Part shown: positions 8,437-17,401 of the stretch, in pieces
How the letters are laid out: each line of letters starts with the position of its first letter
How positions within the stretch are numbered: position 1 is the stretch's first letter
Assembly (NCBI GenBank): GCA_017934745.1
Contig: JAGBIY010000051.1
Span: 1 to 64,000, forward strand
Length of the DNA stretch: 64,000 nucleotides
Direction: 5' to 3'
Source of the DNA: Treponema sp.
GTDB taxonomy: Bacteria > Spirochaetota > Spirochaetia > Treponematales > Treponemataceae
The notes under the pieces: model-generated
Databases searched by the model: none
What the model saw: only the letters and a program-made list of their open reading frames with translations
What the model was told of the DNA's origin: nothing
Translations under genes and position numbers: made by a program

Positions 8437-9873
8437 TCAATCAATTCCGCTTTCGACTTTTCTCGGTATCGTAAAAGACACTTCCGTGCCCTCTCCGTGA
8501 ACGCTCTGGATTTTCAGTCGGACTTGGTCGCCGTAGTAGAGAGAGAGCCGCTTGTTCACGTTGTAGAGGCCGTACGCGGCGGAAAGCTTCTCCGCCCCAG
8601 CCTCTCCGTTGATTTCAGAGAGGACTTTCGCCAGCCTGTCGCTCTCAAAGCCGATTCCGTTGTCCTTCACCGTGAAGCGGATTCCGTTGTCCTCCACGCA
8701 CCTGGCAGTGATGCTCACGGTTCCACGCCCCCGCTTGTTCTTTATGCCGTGGTAGATTGCGTTCTCCACGAGCGGCTGCAAAAGCAGCTTGAGAATCGGC
8801 ACGCCCTCGATTCCAGAGTCGGTCTCAACCGTGTAGTCCAGAATGTTGGCGTAGCGGATTTTTTGAATCGTGAGGTAGCTCTCCACATGCTCGATTTCCT
8901 CGGCGACCGTAATCCATTCGTGCCCCCGGCTCAAGGAAATGCGGAAGAACTGGGAGAAGGCCTTCGTCACCCTGACGACCTCCTCGATTTCCCCGGCCTC
9001 CGAAAGCCAGATTATCGTGTCGAAAGTGTTGTAGAGGAAATGCGGGGTAATCTGCGCCTGCAACGCCTTCATCTCGGCCTTCTGCAAATCCCTCTGCTCC
9101 CGTATGTTCTCGTCGATGAGGTTCTGCAGTTTCTCCGCCATTATGTCAAGGTTCGCGGCGAGCGGCTCCAGCTCCTCGACCTTTGGGGGAAGCGAGCGCG
9201 CCGCCAGGTCTCCGCCAGCGATGCGGTTCGAGAGTTTGGACATGTCGCTTATGGAAGAAGCGATTCTGTGGGTGACATTGTGCAGTGTCAGCATGGCGGT
9301 CACCAGAATCAAGAGGCAAATCGCTATCTGAATCATGGTCAGGAAGACGAAGGAATGCCTGATTCTAGTGTTGGAGACGCTCGCGTTCTCGACTTCCGCC
9401 ACAATGAAGTCCTGCATTATGTCGTACAAAAGGGAAGCCACGCTCCTGATGTCCTCCATGGCGGCCTCGTTCTCGGCCACGGTCGAGCCGTTCTGCATCT
9501 GGATTTCAAGGGCGTCCACATAGTAGCGGAGGGTGTTCTCGGTGCGGGATGCGACATCGAGCAGGCCGCGGCTTTTGCTTTCGGGGGAGACATCCATGTT
9601 TGAGATTCCAGTCCGGATTTTCCGAAGCAGGACATACTGGCATCCCTCGTTGAAGTTCTTCTGCCCGGAAACTATGCTCCAGATTTCGTCCACGAGCTCC
9701 TGCTTGGCGATTGTCCCAAGTTCCGTCGCCTCGCTCACGTTGCTGATGATTGTGTCGTACCATTTTGTGTGCAGCCTCGCCACAAGAATCGAATAGGTAA
9801 TCGGAATCAGCATCACGAATGTTATGAGAAGGTAGGATTTCTCAAGGCTCTTTCTGATGTTCTTCTTGCTCAT
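8437..9873 (-). CDS. YesM-type sensor histidine kinase
   Basis: This 478-residue membrane kinase has one TM helix near the N terminus (LLITFVMLIPITYSILV), a periplasmic sensing region, a second TM (about 270 residues before the C terminus), a HAMP domain, a His_kinase box QITPHFLYN with the phospho-accepting His278, and a C-terminal ATPase with NAIYHG and DNGIGF. The frame extends upstream to 10029, but that part overlaps the preceding lipoprotein gene; the ATG at 9873 gives a sensible membrane start. The intimate linkage to a periplasmic sugar-binding lipoprotein suggests that the lipoprotein presents the sugar to this kinase. Confidence 0.9.
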   Translation of the reverse strand: MSKKNIRKSLEKSYLLITFVMLIPITYSILVARLHTKWYDTIISNVSEATELGTIAKQELVDEIWSIVSGQKNFNEGCQYVLLRKIRTGISNMDVSPESKSRGLLDVASRTENTLRYYVDALEIQMQNGSTVAENEAAMEDIRSVASLLYDIMQDFIVAEVENASVSNTRIRHSFVFLTMIQIAICLLILVTAMLTLHNVTHRIASSISDMSKLSNRIAGGDLAARSLPPKVEELEPLAANLDIMAEKLQNLIDENIREQRDLQKAEMKALQAQITPHFLYNTFDTIIWLSEAGEIEEVVRVTKAFSQFFRISLSRGHEWITVAEEIEHVESYLTIQKIRYANILDYTVETDSGIEGVPILKLLLQPLVENAIYHGIKNKRGRGTVSITARCVEDNGIRFTVKDNGIGFESDRLAKVLSEINGEAGAEKLSAAYGLYNVNKRLSLYYGDQVRLKIQSVHGEGTEVSFTIPRKVESGID

Positions 9874-9884
9874 GTCCAGCCAGC

Positions 9885-10940
9885 CTAGTATCCGCGGGGA
9901 GGAAGCTCGCTCAAGTCGTCGCCCTCGGAAAAGACCATCTCGTCGATGTGGGTCAAGTGCGGAACGGTTTTTCCGGATGCGAGGAGTTTGGCGCATTCCA
10001 TTATCTTCCGTCCCATGTTCGGAGTGCATTCCACAACGCAGTTGATTTCAGAATTCTTGAGCGCGTCTATCGCCTCCTGCTGCGCGTCGAAGCTCACGAT
10101 TGTCAAATCCTTCCCGGCCGCGATGTTGTGCTTCCGAAGCACTTCGATGAAGCCCAGGGTCATGCCGTCGTTCGCGGAGAACAGAATGTCCACCGGCTTT
10201 CCACCGACCGTCAGCTCATCCCCGCCTTCCTTCAGCAAATTCTCCGCGATTTCGCGTCCCCGGCTCCGCATGAAATTTCCCTGCACGCTCTCAAGCACGC
10301 GGAAACGTTGGTCTTTGTCAATCAACTCGTGGAAGCCCCTTATTCGGTCGTCGCTTGCGGAAGAGCCGTCGGTACCGCGAATTTCCAGAATGTTGAGTGG
10401 TCTGTTCGTTGATGAGGAAGTTGAGTCATCCGCATCGTCAATCTTTTCTGAATATTTCTCCTGCAGGAACCGGGCAGCCTTGCGTCCCTCCTCCATGCTG
10501 TCGGTGCCGATGTAGGCGGCGTACAGGCTTTCGTCGGAGGTGCGAATCTTTCTGTCGCAGACAATCACGGGAATGCCGGCTTTCTTCGCCTCCCGAAGGA
10601 CAGTGTCCCAGCCGTCCTGCACAATCGGAACAAAGGCGATTACGTCCACCCGGTACGCGATGAACGAGCGTATCGCCTTGATTTGGTTCTCCTGCTTCTG
10701 CTCCGCATTGGAAAACAAAAGCTGGATTCCGGCCTCATCGGCAGCCGCCCTGATGTTTTTGGAATGGTAGGTCCGCCACGCGCTCTCCGCTCCAATCTGG
10801 GAAAAACCGACCAAGAGAGGACTCGACGCGCTTGTGTTTTGATTCTTCTTTGCGCAAGAAATAGTTGATATAGAAAGGAAGACAGAAAAAAGCGCACAAA
10901 CTGCGCGCGCAAACGAAGGACGAAAAAACTTTTTCAACAT
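9885..10940 (-). CDS. Second YtfQ-like sugar-binding lipoprotein, probable sensor partner
   Basis: This 351-residue LacI-fold periplasmic binding protein has a lipobox ending at Cys29 (STISC). It shares the YtfQ hallmarks with the transporter's own binding protein: QIGAES-W, AEQKQENQIKAIRSF, DGWDTVLREAKKAGIPVI and ENQ/ECTPNMG-like ends. It sits 80 bases after the permease genes yet directly before the histidine kinase, and has its own strong promoter at 10947-10975. The predicted transcript begins at the ATG. I infer a sensing role for the kinase rather than transport. A TTG six codons upstream (10958) lies in the promoter, so the ATG is preferred. Confidence 0.8.
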   Translation of the reverse strand: MLKKFFRPSFARAVCALFSVFLSISTISCAKKNQNTSASSPLLVGFSQIGAESAWRTYHSKNIRAAADEAGIQLLFSNAEQKQENQIKAIRSFIAYRVDVIAFVPIVQDGWDTVLREAKKAGIPVIVCDRKIRTSDESLYAAYIGTDSMEEGRKAARFLQEKYSEKIDDADDSTSSSTNRPLNILEIRGTDGSSASDDRIRGFHELIDKDQRFRVLESVQGNFMRSRGREIAENLLKEGGDELTVGGKPVDILFSANDGMTLGFIEVLRKHNIAAGKDLTIVSFDAQQEAIDALKNSEINCVVECTPNMGRKIMECAKLLASGKTVPHLTHIDEMVFSEGDDLSELPPRGY

Positions 10941-10946
10941 AAAAAA

Positions 10947-10975
10947 ATTATAGCTCAAGGCCGAGCAGGGAGCAA
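10947..10975 (-). promoter_or_regulatory. Predicted promoter for a leaderless binding-protein mRNA
   Basis: On the minus strand TTGCTC (10975-10970), a 17-base spacer and a consensus TATAAT (10952-10947) are followed by six T-rich bases and the ATG at 10940. Start of transcription would fall on or next to the A of the ATG. No Shine-Dalgarno sequence exists. Confidence 0.75.
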
Positions 10976-11019
10976 ACGAAAAGCGCCCTGCCCAGTCTCG
11001 ACCTCAAGCGGGTAATCTT

Positions 11020-12069
11020 CTACCGTTTCTTTCTGTTCTTGATGATGACGAACACGCTCTGCAGAACGATGAAGAAGCAGAGGATTATCGAAAGCACAAT
11101 CTTGTTCCACCAGGAAGAAAGAGTTCCCTGGCAGCGAATCAAGGTCTCGATTGTCGCCTTTATCAGAACGCCGAAGAAAGTGCCGGCGACAGTTCCGACA
11201 CCGCCCGTGAGCATGGTGCCTCCGATGACGGCGGAAGCAATCGCCTCCATCTCGAAGCCGCGCGCCTGCTCGACGAAGCCCGAAGTTGTGTTCAAACAGA
11301 AGACCACGCCAGCGAGGGAGGCCAGGAAGCCGTCCGTCACATAGGCGATGAATTTCGTGCGCTTCACGTTGATTCCCATCAAGAGTGCGCTCTGCTCGCT
11401 TCCGCCCACAGCGAACAAGTTGCGGCCGAACCTTGTATATTTCAAAACGTACCAGATGACCACGACTGCGATAATCGCAATCACCACGTTCGGATGGATG
11501 AACGGATACATGCGGACACCGCGTTTGTTCACCGTGGAACCGAGCAGGATGTTGATGTTGGCGTTGGCGATTTTGAGGAAGAACTCGTTCGCCTTGATTG
11601 CAATCTGCTCTGAACTGATGATGGCGGTCAAGCCGCGGCACATGAAGAGGCCCGCGAGTGTGACTATGAAGGGCTGCAGTTCCATGTAGCTGATGAGCCA
11701 GCCCTGGAACGCGCCGAAAAAGATTCCGAAGAGAAGCACGAGCACGACCGCAAGACCCGCGCTCATGTGCATCCGCTCCATCGAGAACGAAAGCATCATG
11801 CAGACCAGTCCAACGACAGAGCCCACCGAAATGTCGATTCCGCCGGCAATCATGACGAGTGTCATGCCGGAAGCGGCCACCAAGAGACCGGCGTTGTCTA
11901 TGAGCATGTTCAGGAAAGTCTGCATCCTGCCGAATCCCTGCTCATGGTAGACGATGACACCCGCGAGGTACATCACGACGAACAGGCAAATCGTAAAGAA
12001 CAGCAGAAAATTGGAGCTGTCAAGCCGCTTCTTCTTCAAAGCCGCAAGGCTTGTCTTTATGTCAATCAT
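11020..12069 (-). CDS. Sugar ABC transporter permease (YjfF-like)
   Basis: This 349-residue inner-membrane permease belongs to the BPD_transp_2 (RbsC-type) family. It has about eight to ten hydrophobic segments, the AGGIDISVGSVVGL motif after the third helix, and the GGTMLTGGVGTVAGTFFGVLI motif near the C terminus, both typical of the family. Its ATG overlaps the stop codon of the upstream permease gene (ATGA), so the pair is translationally coupled and likely forms a heterodimer. Closest well-known equivalents are E. coli YtfT/YjfF, the galactofuranose importer; arabinofuranose or other pentoses are possible. Confidence 0.88.
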   Translation of the reverse strand: MIDIKTSLAALKKKRLDSSNFLLFFTICLFVVMYLAGVIVYHEQGFGRMQTFLNMLIDNAGLLVAASGMTLVMIAGGIDISVGSVVGLVCMMLSFSMERMHMSAGLAVVLVLLFGIFFGAFQGWLISYMELQPFIVTLAGLFMCRGLTAIISSEQIAIKANEFFLKIANANINILLGSTVNKRGVRMYPFIHPNVVIAIIAVVVIWYVLKYTRFGRNLFAVGGSEQSALLMGINVKRTKFIAYVTDGFLASLAGVVFCLNTTSGFVEQARGFEMEAIASAVIGGTMLTGGVGTVAGTFFGVLIKATIETLIRCQGTLSSWWNKIVLSIILCFFIVLQSVFVIIKNRKKR

Positions 12070-13151
12070 TTTACGCCTCCTGAGACCCCTGACTTCTGGT
12101 TTTTTATTTTGAGAGCCGCCATTGCCCTGTATTTCGCGAACGCTGGCGACTGGAAAAGGACAATCAGGATGACGACCACGGCCTTGTAGATTGGAAGCTG
12201 GTCGGCAGACACGCCGATTGCGTAGAGGCTTGTCGTGAGTGCCTGAATCGTAATCGCTCCAATTATCGAACCGGCCATGTTGAATTTTCCGCCGCCGAGG
12301 CTGTTGCCTCCCAAGGCCACCGCGAGAATGGCGTCCATCTCAAGGTTCAGGCCGATGTTGTTCGCGTCGCTCGAATAGATGCGGCTGGAGGCAATCAAGC
12401 CCGCCACGCCGGAGCTGAGCCCGCAGAAGAGGTAGCAGCAGAAGACCACCAGCACGGAGTTGATTCCGACGAGACGACCGGCCTTCGGGTTTATTCCGAC
12501 AGTCTGGATGTAGGTGGAGAAGGCGGTCTTCTTGAGGAAGAGCTGCGTCAAAAGCACGAAGGCGATGACGATGAAAATCGGGGTCGGAATGACGCAGCCG
12601 GGAATGAAGCCTCCAATCCACTTGAACGACTCCTGCCGCACATAGAGGATTACGCCGGTAGCATGCTTCACAGGGTCGGAAGAAATGAGCTGGGCGATTC
12701 CGCGTCCTGCCGTGAACAGGATGAGGGTCGCGACCATCGGCTGGATGTTGAACCGCGCGACCAAAAGACCGTTGAACGCTCCGCAGGCGACACCGCCCAA
12801 CAAGCCGATGAAAATCGCGAGGGCGGGGAACATCGCGTAGCCGTCGTAGCTTCCGCCCAAGAGACGGACGATAATCGCGCCGGAGACAGCCATCACCGCG
12901 CCCACGGAAATGTCGGTACCGCGGGAGGAAGCCACGACCAAAGTCATGCCCACGGCGAGGATGATTAGCTCGCACGAGCGGTTCAAGATATCGATTATGA
13001 AGCCGTAGAGGACTCCGTTGTTGATTGAAACCTTGAAGAAATTCGGCGTGATAATCACGTTCACAATCAGCATGACAATCAACGCGGTTATCGGAAGGAG
13101 AAGCTGGTTTCTCTTCAGCCGACTCAAGAACTTTTCTTTGTTATTGTCCAT
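12066..13151 (-). CDS. Sugar ABC transporter permease (YtfT-like)
   Basis: This 361-residue permease is of the same family as its downstream partner, with SRGTDISVGAVMAVSGAI and ALGGNSLGGGKFNMAGSIIGAITIQ as family motifs and a lysine-rich cytoplasmic start (MDNNKEKFLSRLKR). The ATG at 13151 has GGAGGAG seven bases upstream and lies inside the 3' end of the ATPase gene, an 11-base overlap. The frame extends six codons further to a TTG that would remove this ribosome-binding site, so it was not used. Confidence 0.88.
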   Translation of the reverse strand: MDNNKEKFLSRLKRNQLLLPITALIVMLIVNVIITPNFFKVSINNGVLYGFIIDILNRSCELIILAVGMTLVVASSRGTDISVGAVMAVSGAIIVRLLGGSYDGYAMFPALAIFIGLLGGVACGAFNGLLVARFNIQPMVATLILFTAGRGIAQLISSDPVKHATGVILYVRQESFKWIGGFIPGCVIPTPIFIVIAFVLLTQLFLKKTAFSTYIQTVGINPKAGRLVGINSVLVVFCCYLFCGLSSGVAGLIASSRIYSSDANNIGLNLEMDAILAVALGGNSLGGGKFNMAGSIIGAITIQALTTSLYAIGVSADQLPIYKAVVVILIVLFQSPAFAKYRAMAALKIKNQKSGVSGGVK

Positions 13152-14667
13152 TTTTTTCTCCTCCAGCAATCGCCGCCATCACGTCGGCCTGCGTCAGGTT
13201 GTCGTTCACAAGCTCTCCGACCTTCGCGCCGTCGCGGAGCACGCACAACCGGTTCACAGTCCTGAGCATCTCGTCGATTTCAGAACTGATGAAGACGACC
13301 GTCATGCCCTCCTGGGCGAGCTTTATGACGAGCTTCTGGATTTCGGTCTTCGTTCCGACATCGATTCCGCGGGTCGGCTCGTCCAAAATCAAAAAATCCG
13401 GGTGGGTGACAAGCCAGCGGCCGATGATGACCTTCTGCTGGTTTCCGCCTGAAAGCTGCTTGATGAGCGTTTCCGTGGACGGTGTTTTTATGTTGAGTTC
13501 CTTGATGTACTTTTCCGTAAGCTCAATCTGCTTGGACATCGGAAGGAGCTTGAACACGCCGGTCTTGGCCTGTAGGGCAATCATCATGTTCTCCCTTATC
13601 GAAAGGTCGGCGATGATGCTCTCGGCTTTCCTGTCCTCCGGCAGATACGCCATGCCCCTCTTGATTGAGTCGAGCGGAGATTTCGCGACAAGCCTCTTCC
13701 CGTTGAAATAAAGCTCTCCCGAATCCGGCTGGTCCGCTCCGTATATGGCCCTGACCATCTCGCTTCTTCCGCTTCCCAAAAGGCCTGTCAAACCCACGAC
13801 CTCGCCCTTCTTTATCGTCACGCTGAACGGCTTGATTGTGCCCGTGTGCGTGAGGGCGACCGCCTTGAGAATTTCAGGCACATCGTCACGGTTCTCGACG
13901 CTGTTCTCGTTCCTCAGGTTGTCCAATTCCGCGACCTCGTGGCCGAGCATTGCCTGCACGAGCTTCAAGCGCGGAAGCTCCGCCGTTGTGAACTGGCCTT
14001 CAAGTTCTCCATTCCGCAAGACAGTGATTTTGTCGCAGACAGCGTAGACCTGCTCAAGAAAGTGGGTGACGAAGATGATGCTCTTTCCGTCCGCCTTCAA
14101 CTGCCTCATGACGTTGAAGAGCTTCTCGACTTCCTGGTCGTCCAGGGAGCTTGTCGGCTCGTCCAGAATCAGCACCTTGCAGTTGAAGTGCACGGCGCGC
14201 GCAATCGCCACCATCTGCTGAATCGCGACCGAGTATTCGCCCAGGCTGCGCTTCACATCTATGTCTTCAAGACCGACCCAGGAGAGGATTGCCCTCGCCT
14301 GCTCGTTCATTTTTTTCCAGTCAATCGCAAAAAAACGGTTGCGCGGTTCATGTCCCGCAAAAATGTTTTCCGCCACGGAAATGTTCGTGCACAGGTTCAC
14401 TTCCTGGAACACAGTGCTGATTCCGTTCTCCTGCGCCTCCTTGGGCGAATGGTTGTTGATTTCAACCCCGTCGAGGAAGATTTCGCCCTCGTCCCTGATG
14501 TGGACTCCTGTGAGGACTTTTATCAATGTGGACTTTCCCGCGCCGTTTTCGCCCATGAGGGCATGGATTTCACCGCGGCCAAGGGAAAAATCCACATGCT
14601 GCAGCGCCTTCACACCCGGAAAAGTCATCGTTATGTTCTTCATTGAAAGCAGTACGTCGTCTGCCAT
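13141..14667 (-). CDS. Sugar ABC transporter ATP-binding protein (YtfR/RbsA type)
   Basis: This 508-residue protein contains two fused nucleotide-binding domains. The first has Walker A GENGAGKST (about 39-47) and Walker B VLILDEPTSSLD; its signature is a degenerate LGEYSVAIQQM. The second has a degenerate Walker A (GLLGSGRSEM), LSGGNQQKV and FLILDEPTRGIDVG. This asymmetry is the family norm for RbsA/MglA/YtfR proteins. It energises import with the two permeases downstream. The ATG at 14667 has AGAGG five bases away; a GTG two codons earlier is less likely. Confidence 0.92.
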   Translation of the reverse strand: MADDVLLSMKNITMTFPGVKALQHVDFSLGRGEIHALMGENGAGKSTLIKVLTGVHIRDEGEIFLDGVEINNHSPKEAQENGISTVFQEVNLCTNISVAENIFAGHEPRNRFFAIDWKKMNEQARAILSWVGLEDIDVKRSLGEYSVAIQQMVAIARAVHFNCKVLILDEPTSSLDDQEVEKLFNVMRQLKADGKSIIFVTHFLEQVYAVCDKITVLRNGELEGQFTTAELPRLKLVQAMLGHEVAELDNLRNENSVENRDDVPEILKAVALTHTGTIKPFSVTIKKGEVVGLTGLLGSGRSEMVRAIYGADQPDSGELYFNGKRLVAKSPLDSIKRGMAYLPEDRKAESIIADLSIRENMMIALQAKTGVFKLLPMSKQIELTEKYIKELNIKTPSTETLIKQLSGGNQQKVIIGRWLVTHPDFLILDEPTRGIDVGTKTEIQKLVIKLAQEGMTVVFISSEIDEMLRTVNRLCVLRDGAKVGELVNDNLTQADVMAAIAGGEKNGQ

Positions 14668-14704
14668 GCTCACCTCTCATTTTTTTATGCGCCAGTTCTA
14701 CATG

Positions 14705-14747
14705 AACAAGACCTGCCCGACAAAGCGATTATCGAACAGGTCCTGTT
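14705..14747 (-). other. Intercistronic hairpin between binding protein and ATPase genes
   Basis: Eleven-base arms (14737-14747 and 14705-14715) pair on the minus-strand transcript with one G-U pair. No U-run follows. Such hairpins after a binding-protein gene commonly protect the upstream message and set the excess of binding protein over membrane components; that role is inferred here. Confidence 0.55.
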
Positions 14748-14777
14748 TTCGACTACAAAGCGATGCAGTCTTCGGTG

Positions 14778-15815
14778 TCAGTATTTGCGGTTTGGAAGCT
14801 CGTCCGCAGCCTTGAGCGCGTTTCCTACACCGTTCTTGTCGAACACAAGCTCAGTGACGTACTGAATCTTGCTGTCGAGGGTGCCTCCGTTCTCAAGTTT
14901 CTGGATGATTTCCGCCACGCGAGGTCCGTGGAGAGGGTTGCACTCAACGGCGCAGTTGATTTCGTCGCCGTTTATCATGCGGTTGAAAGACTCCTTCACA
15001 GCGTCGAACGTGATGATGATGATGTCCTTGCCTGGAACCTTTCCTGCGGCCTTGATTGCGTCGATTGCGCCCCACGCCATGTTGTCGTTCTCGGCGTACA
15101 CGACGTCAATCTGCGGTGTCGACTTCAAAATCGACTCCATGACTTCCTGTCCCTTTGCCTGCGTGAACTCTCCAGTCTGCTGTGCCACGAGTTTCCAGTT
15201 CGGATGTGTCTGAAGCCCCTCTTCCAAGCCCTGTGTTCTTCCAATCTGGGCGGACGCTCCAATCGTTCCCTGCAAGTCGACGATGTTGATTGTGTCGTTC
15301 TCGCGGCCGATTGACTTCAAGTAGGCTTCGAGCCACTTCACTCCGTCCTGTCCCTCTTTGAGGAAGTTTCCGCCGACCCACGCGAGGTAGAGGCTGTCGT
15401 CGGAGACCTTCATCTGGCGGTCCGACAAGATGACAGGTATTCCAGCCTTCTTGGCTTCCTGCAAGACAGTCTCCCATCCAGTCTCAACGACAGGGGCCAC
15501 GACGATGTAGTCAACGTCCTGCTGGATGAAGTTTCGGATTGCCTTTATCTGGTTCTCCTGCTTCTGCTGCGCGTCGTCGAAAATCAGCTTGTAGCCGTTC
15601 GCCTCGGTGAACGTGGACTTGAACGACTCCGTGTTCGCCAAACGCCAATCGGACTCCGCTCCGACCTGGGCGTAGCCGACTGTAATCAGTTTTTTCTCTG
15701 TGGAAGCGGAAGGAGCCTGAGTCTCCGTCTCCGCCTTCTTCTCTTTGCACCCCATCGCGAATGCCGCGCACAAAGCTGCGGCTGCCGCAACTGCGACTTT
15801 TGTCAATTTTTTCAT
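14778..15815 (-). CDS. YtfQ-like sugar-binding lipoprotein of the ABC importer
   Basis: This 345-residue periplasmic binding protein has a signal with lipobox ending at Cys23 (FAMGC). It closely follows the galactofuranose-binding YtfQ pattern: TVGYAQVGAESDWR, DAQQKQENQIKAIRNF, VAPVVETGWETVLQEAKKAGIPV, VDLQGTIGASAQIGR and ECNPLHGP. It is first in the importer operon and captures the sugar for the permeases. The ATG at 15815 has a near-ideal AAAGGAGGAAA in front; the frame open further upstream lacks a lipoprotein signal at its start. Ligand identity (galactofuranose, arabinofuranose or similar) is inference from the family and the GH43 neighbour. Confidence 0.9.
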   Translation of the reverse strand: MKKLTKVAVAAAAALCAAFAMGCKEKKAETETQAPSASTEKKLITVGYAQVGAESDWRLANTESFKSTFTEANGYKLIFDDAQQKQENQIKAIRNFIQQDVDYIVVAPVVETGWETVLQEAKKAGIPVILSDRQMKVSDDSLYLAWVGGNFLKEGQDGVKWLEAYLKSIGRENDTINIVDLQGTIGASAQIGRTQGLEEGLQTHPNWKLVAQQTGEFTQAKGQEVMESILKSTPQIDVVYAENDNMAWGAIDAIKAAGKVPGKDIIIITFDAVKESFNRMINGDEINCAVECNPLHGPRVAEIIQKLENGGTLDSKIQYVTELVFDKNGVGNALKAADELPNRKY

Positions 15816-15946
15816 GTGTTTCCTCCTTTTTGGAACATGTTTAGATTTACGATACAGCCACAAAAAGCAGAAGTACATGAAGAATTTTATTGATTTGGTT
15901 GAAAATTTTACGATTTTTTTCGATTAGACCAGTTTGTAAACTCCAG

Positions 15947-15974
15947 TTTCTGAACAAGTCAATTGTGCTATACT
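15947..15974 (+). promoter_or_regulatory. Predicted promoter for the MATE gene
   Basis: TATACT (15969-15974) is followed by six bases (TGCTCC) and the ATG at 15981, with no ribosome-binding site. The -35 box is weak (TTTCTG, spacer 16). The geometry again predicts a leaderless transcript. Confidence 0.4.
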
Positions 15975-15980
15975 TGCTCC

Positions 15981-17375
15981 ATGCTCTCAAAAGAAATTCT
16001 CCCAAACGAAACACGAATCTTCTACAAATCACTTTTCAAGATAGTCCTTCCGATAACGCTGCAGAACCTCATATCGGCGGCGGTGAACTCGGCGGACGTG
16101 ATAATGCTCAGCAAGGTCGGCCAGACATCGATTGCCGCGGTCTCATTGGCGGGACAAGTGCAGTTCGTCCTCCTGCTCTTCTTCGTGGGGCTCTCAAGCG
16201 GCCTCATCATGCTCACGGCGCAGTACTGGGGAAAGTAGGACGCCCATTCGATAGAGACACTCACCGGCATCGCCTTCAAGTTCTCATGCACGGCAGGCTT
16301 GATTTTCTCGGCAGGCGCGTTCTTTTTTCCGTCGGCCATCATGCATATCTTCACGGACAAAAGCGGAATGATTGAGGAAGGCGCGAAATACCTCAGGTTC
16401 GTAGCTCCCTCGTATTTCTTCATGTCGGTTTCCCAGGTTTTCCAGACTGTCTTCAAGAGCATCGAGCGGGTGAAGACCGTGACCGCGCTCACAATCGGCG
16501 CGCTGCTCATGAACATCGTACTGAACGCGGTCTTCATCTTCGGACTGGGGCCGGCACCAGCGATGGGCGCAAGCGGCGCGGCACTGGCCACGAGCGTCGC
16601 GCGCGCCATCGAGATGGCGGCCTGCATCTGGGTCTCGCTCAGGATAAAGGACATCAGGTTGAATCTTTCAATATTGTTCAGGAAGAATAGTGACCTGCTG
16701 AGGGATTTCGCCAAGTTCTCCCTTCCCGCCCTCGGAAACGAATTCGTCTGGGGAGCGGCCTACGCCATGTACTCTGTGATTCTCGGCCATCTTGGAGAGG
16801 ACATCGTGGCGGCGAATTCCGTAGTCGGCGTGGTGAGGAACCTCGCGAGCGTCCTCTGCTTCGGAATGGCGTACGGAGGCGCGATTCTGCTCGGAAAGGA
16901 GATGGGCGGAGGCAGCCTGGAAAAAGCGAAGAAGGACGCGGGCAGGCTCTGGCGGAGCACCACGCTTGCAGGATTGGCGGGCGGACTCGTAATCGCGCTT
17001 AGTTTCCCAATCATGTCGCGCATGGACAAACTCTCCCCGGAAGCAGTTTCCATGCTCAGATGGCTCCTCCTCTCGAACGGAGCGAGCATTTTCGGCGCGA
17101 CGGTGAACACGGTGCTCATCTGCGGAATTTTCCGCGCTGGAGGGGACTCCAAGTTCGGGCTGATTGTGGACAGCGCGTGCATGTGGGGCATTTCAGTGCC
17201 GCTCGGCCTCGTCTGCGCTTTCGTCCTGCACCTGCCGCCGGTCGTGGTGTACGCAATCATGTTCCTGGACGAATTCGAGAAGATGCCTTTCATCGTCCAC
17301 CACTACAGAAGCGGCAAATGGCTAAAGAACATAACGCGGGACTTCAATCCGGCAGCGAAGGAAAATCCACAGTGA
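15981..17375 (+). pseudogene. MATE family efflux transporter interrupted by an in-frame TAG
   Basis: Two segments in the same frame form one MATE transporter of about 464 residues. The first ends at 16238 with QYWGK-TAG; reading through the TAG continues as DAHSIETLTGIAFKFS and joins the second part with no frame change. MATE proteins normally have a lysine or similar at this cytoplasmic loop (QYWGKKD...), and AAG to TAG is one base change. The downstream part keeps all remaining helices with no other stop. It may be a recent nonsense mutation, a sequencing error, or amber suppression. A TTG at 16299 could re-initiate but would leave out the first helices. Confidence 0.75.
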
Positions 17376-17401
17376 CAACCTTTTGAAAAGAATTCCAAAA
17401 A

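Noticed and set aside
9875..10029. Longer N terminus for the YesM-type kinase
   Set aside because: It overlaps the binding lipoprotein in another frame, and the membrane start at 9873 fits the family.
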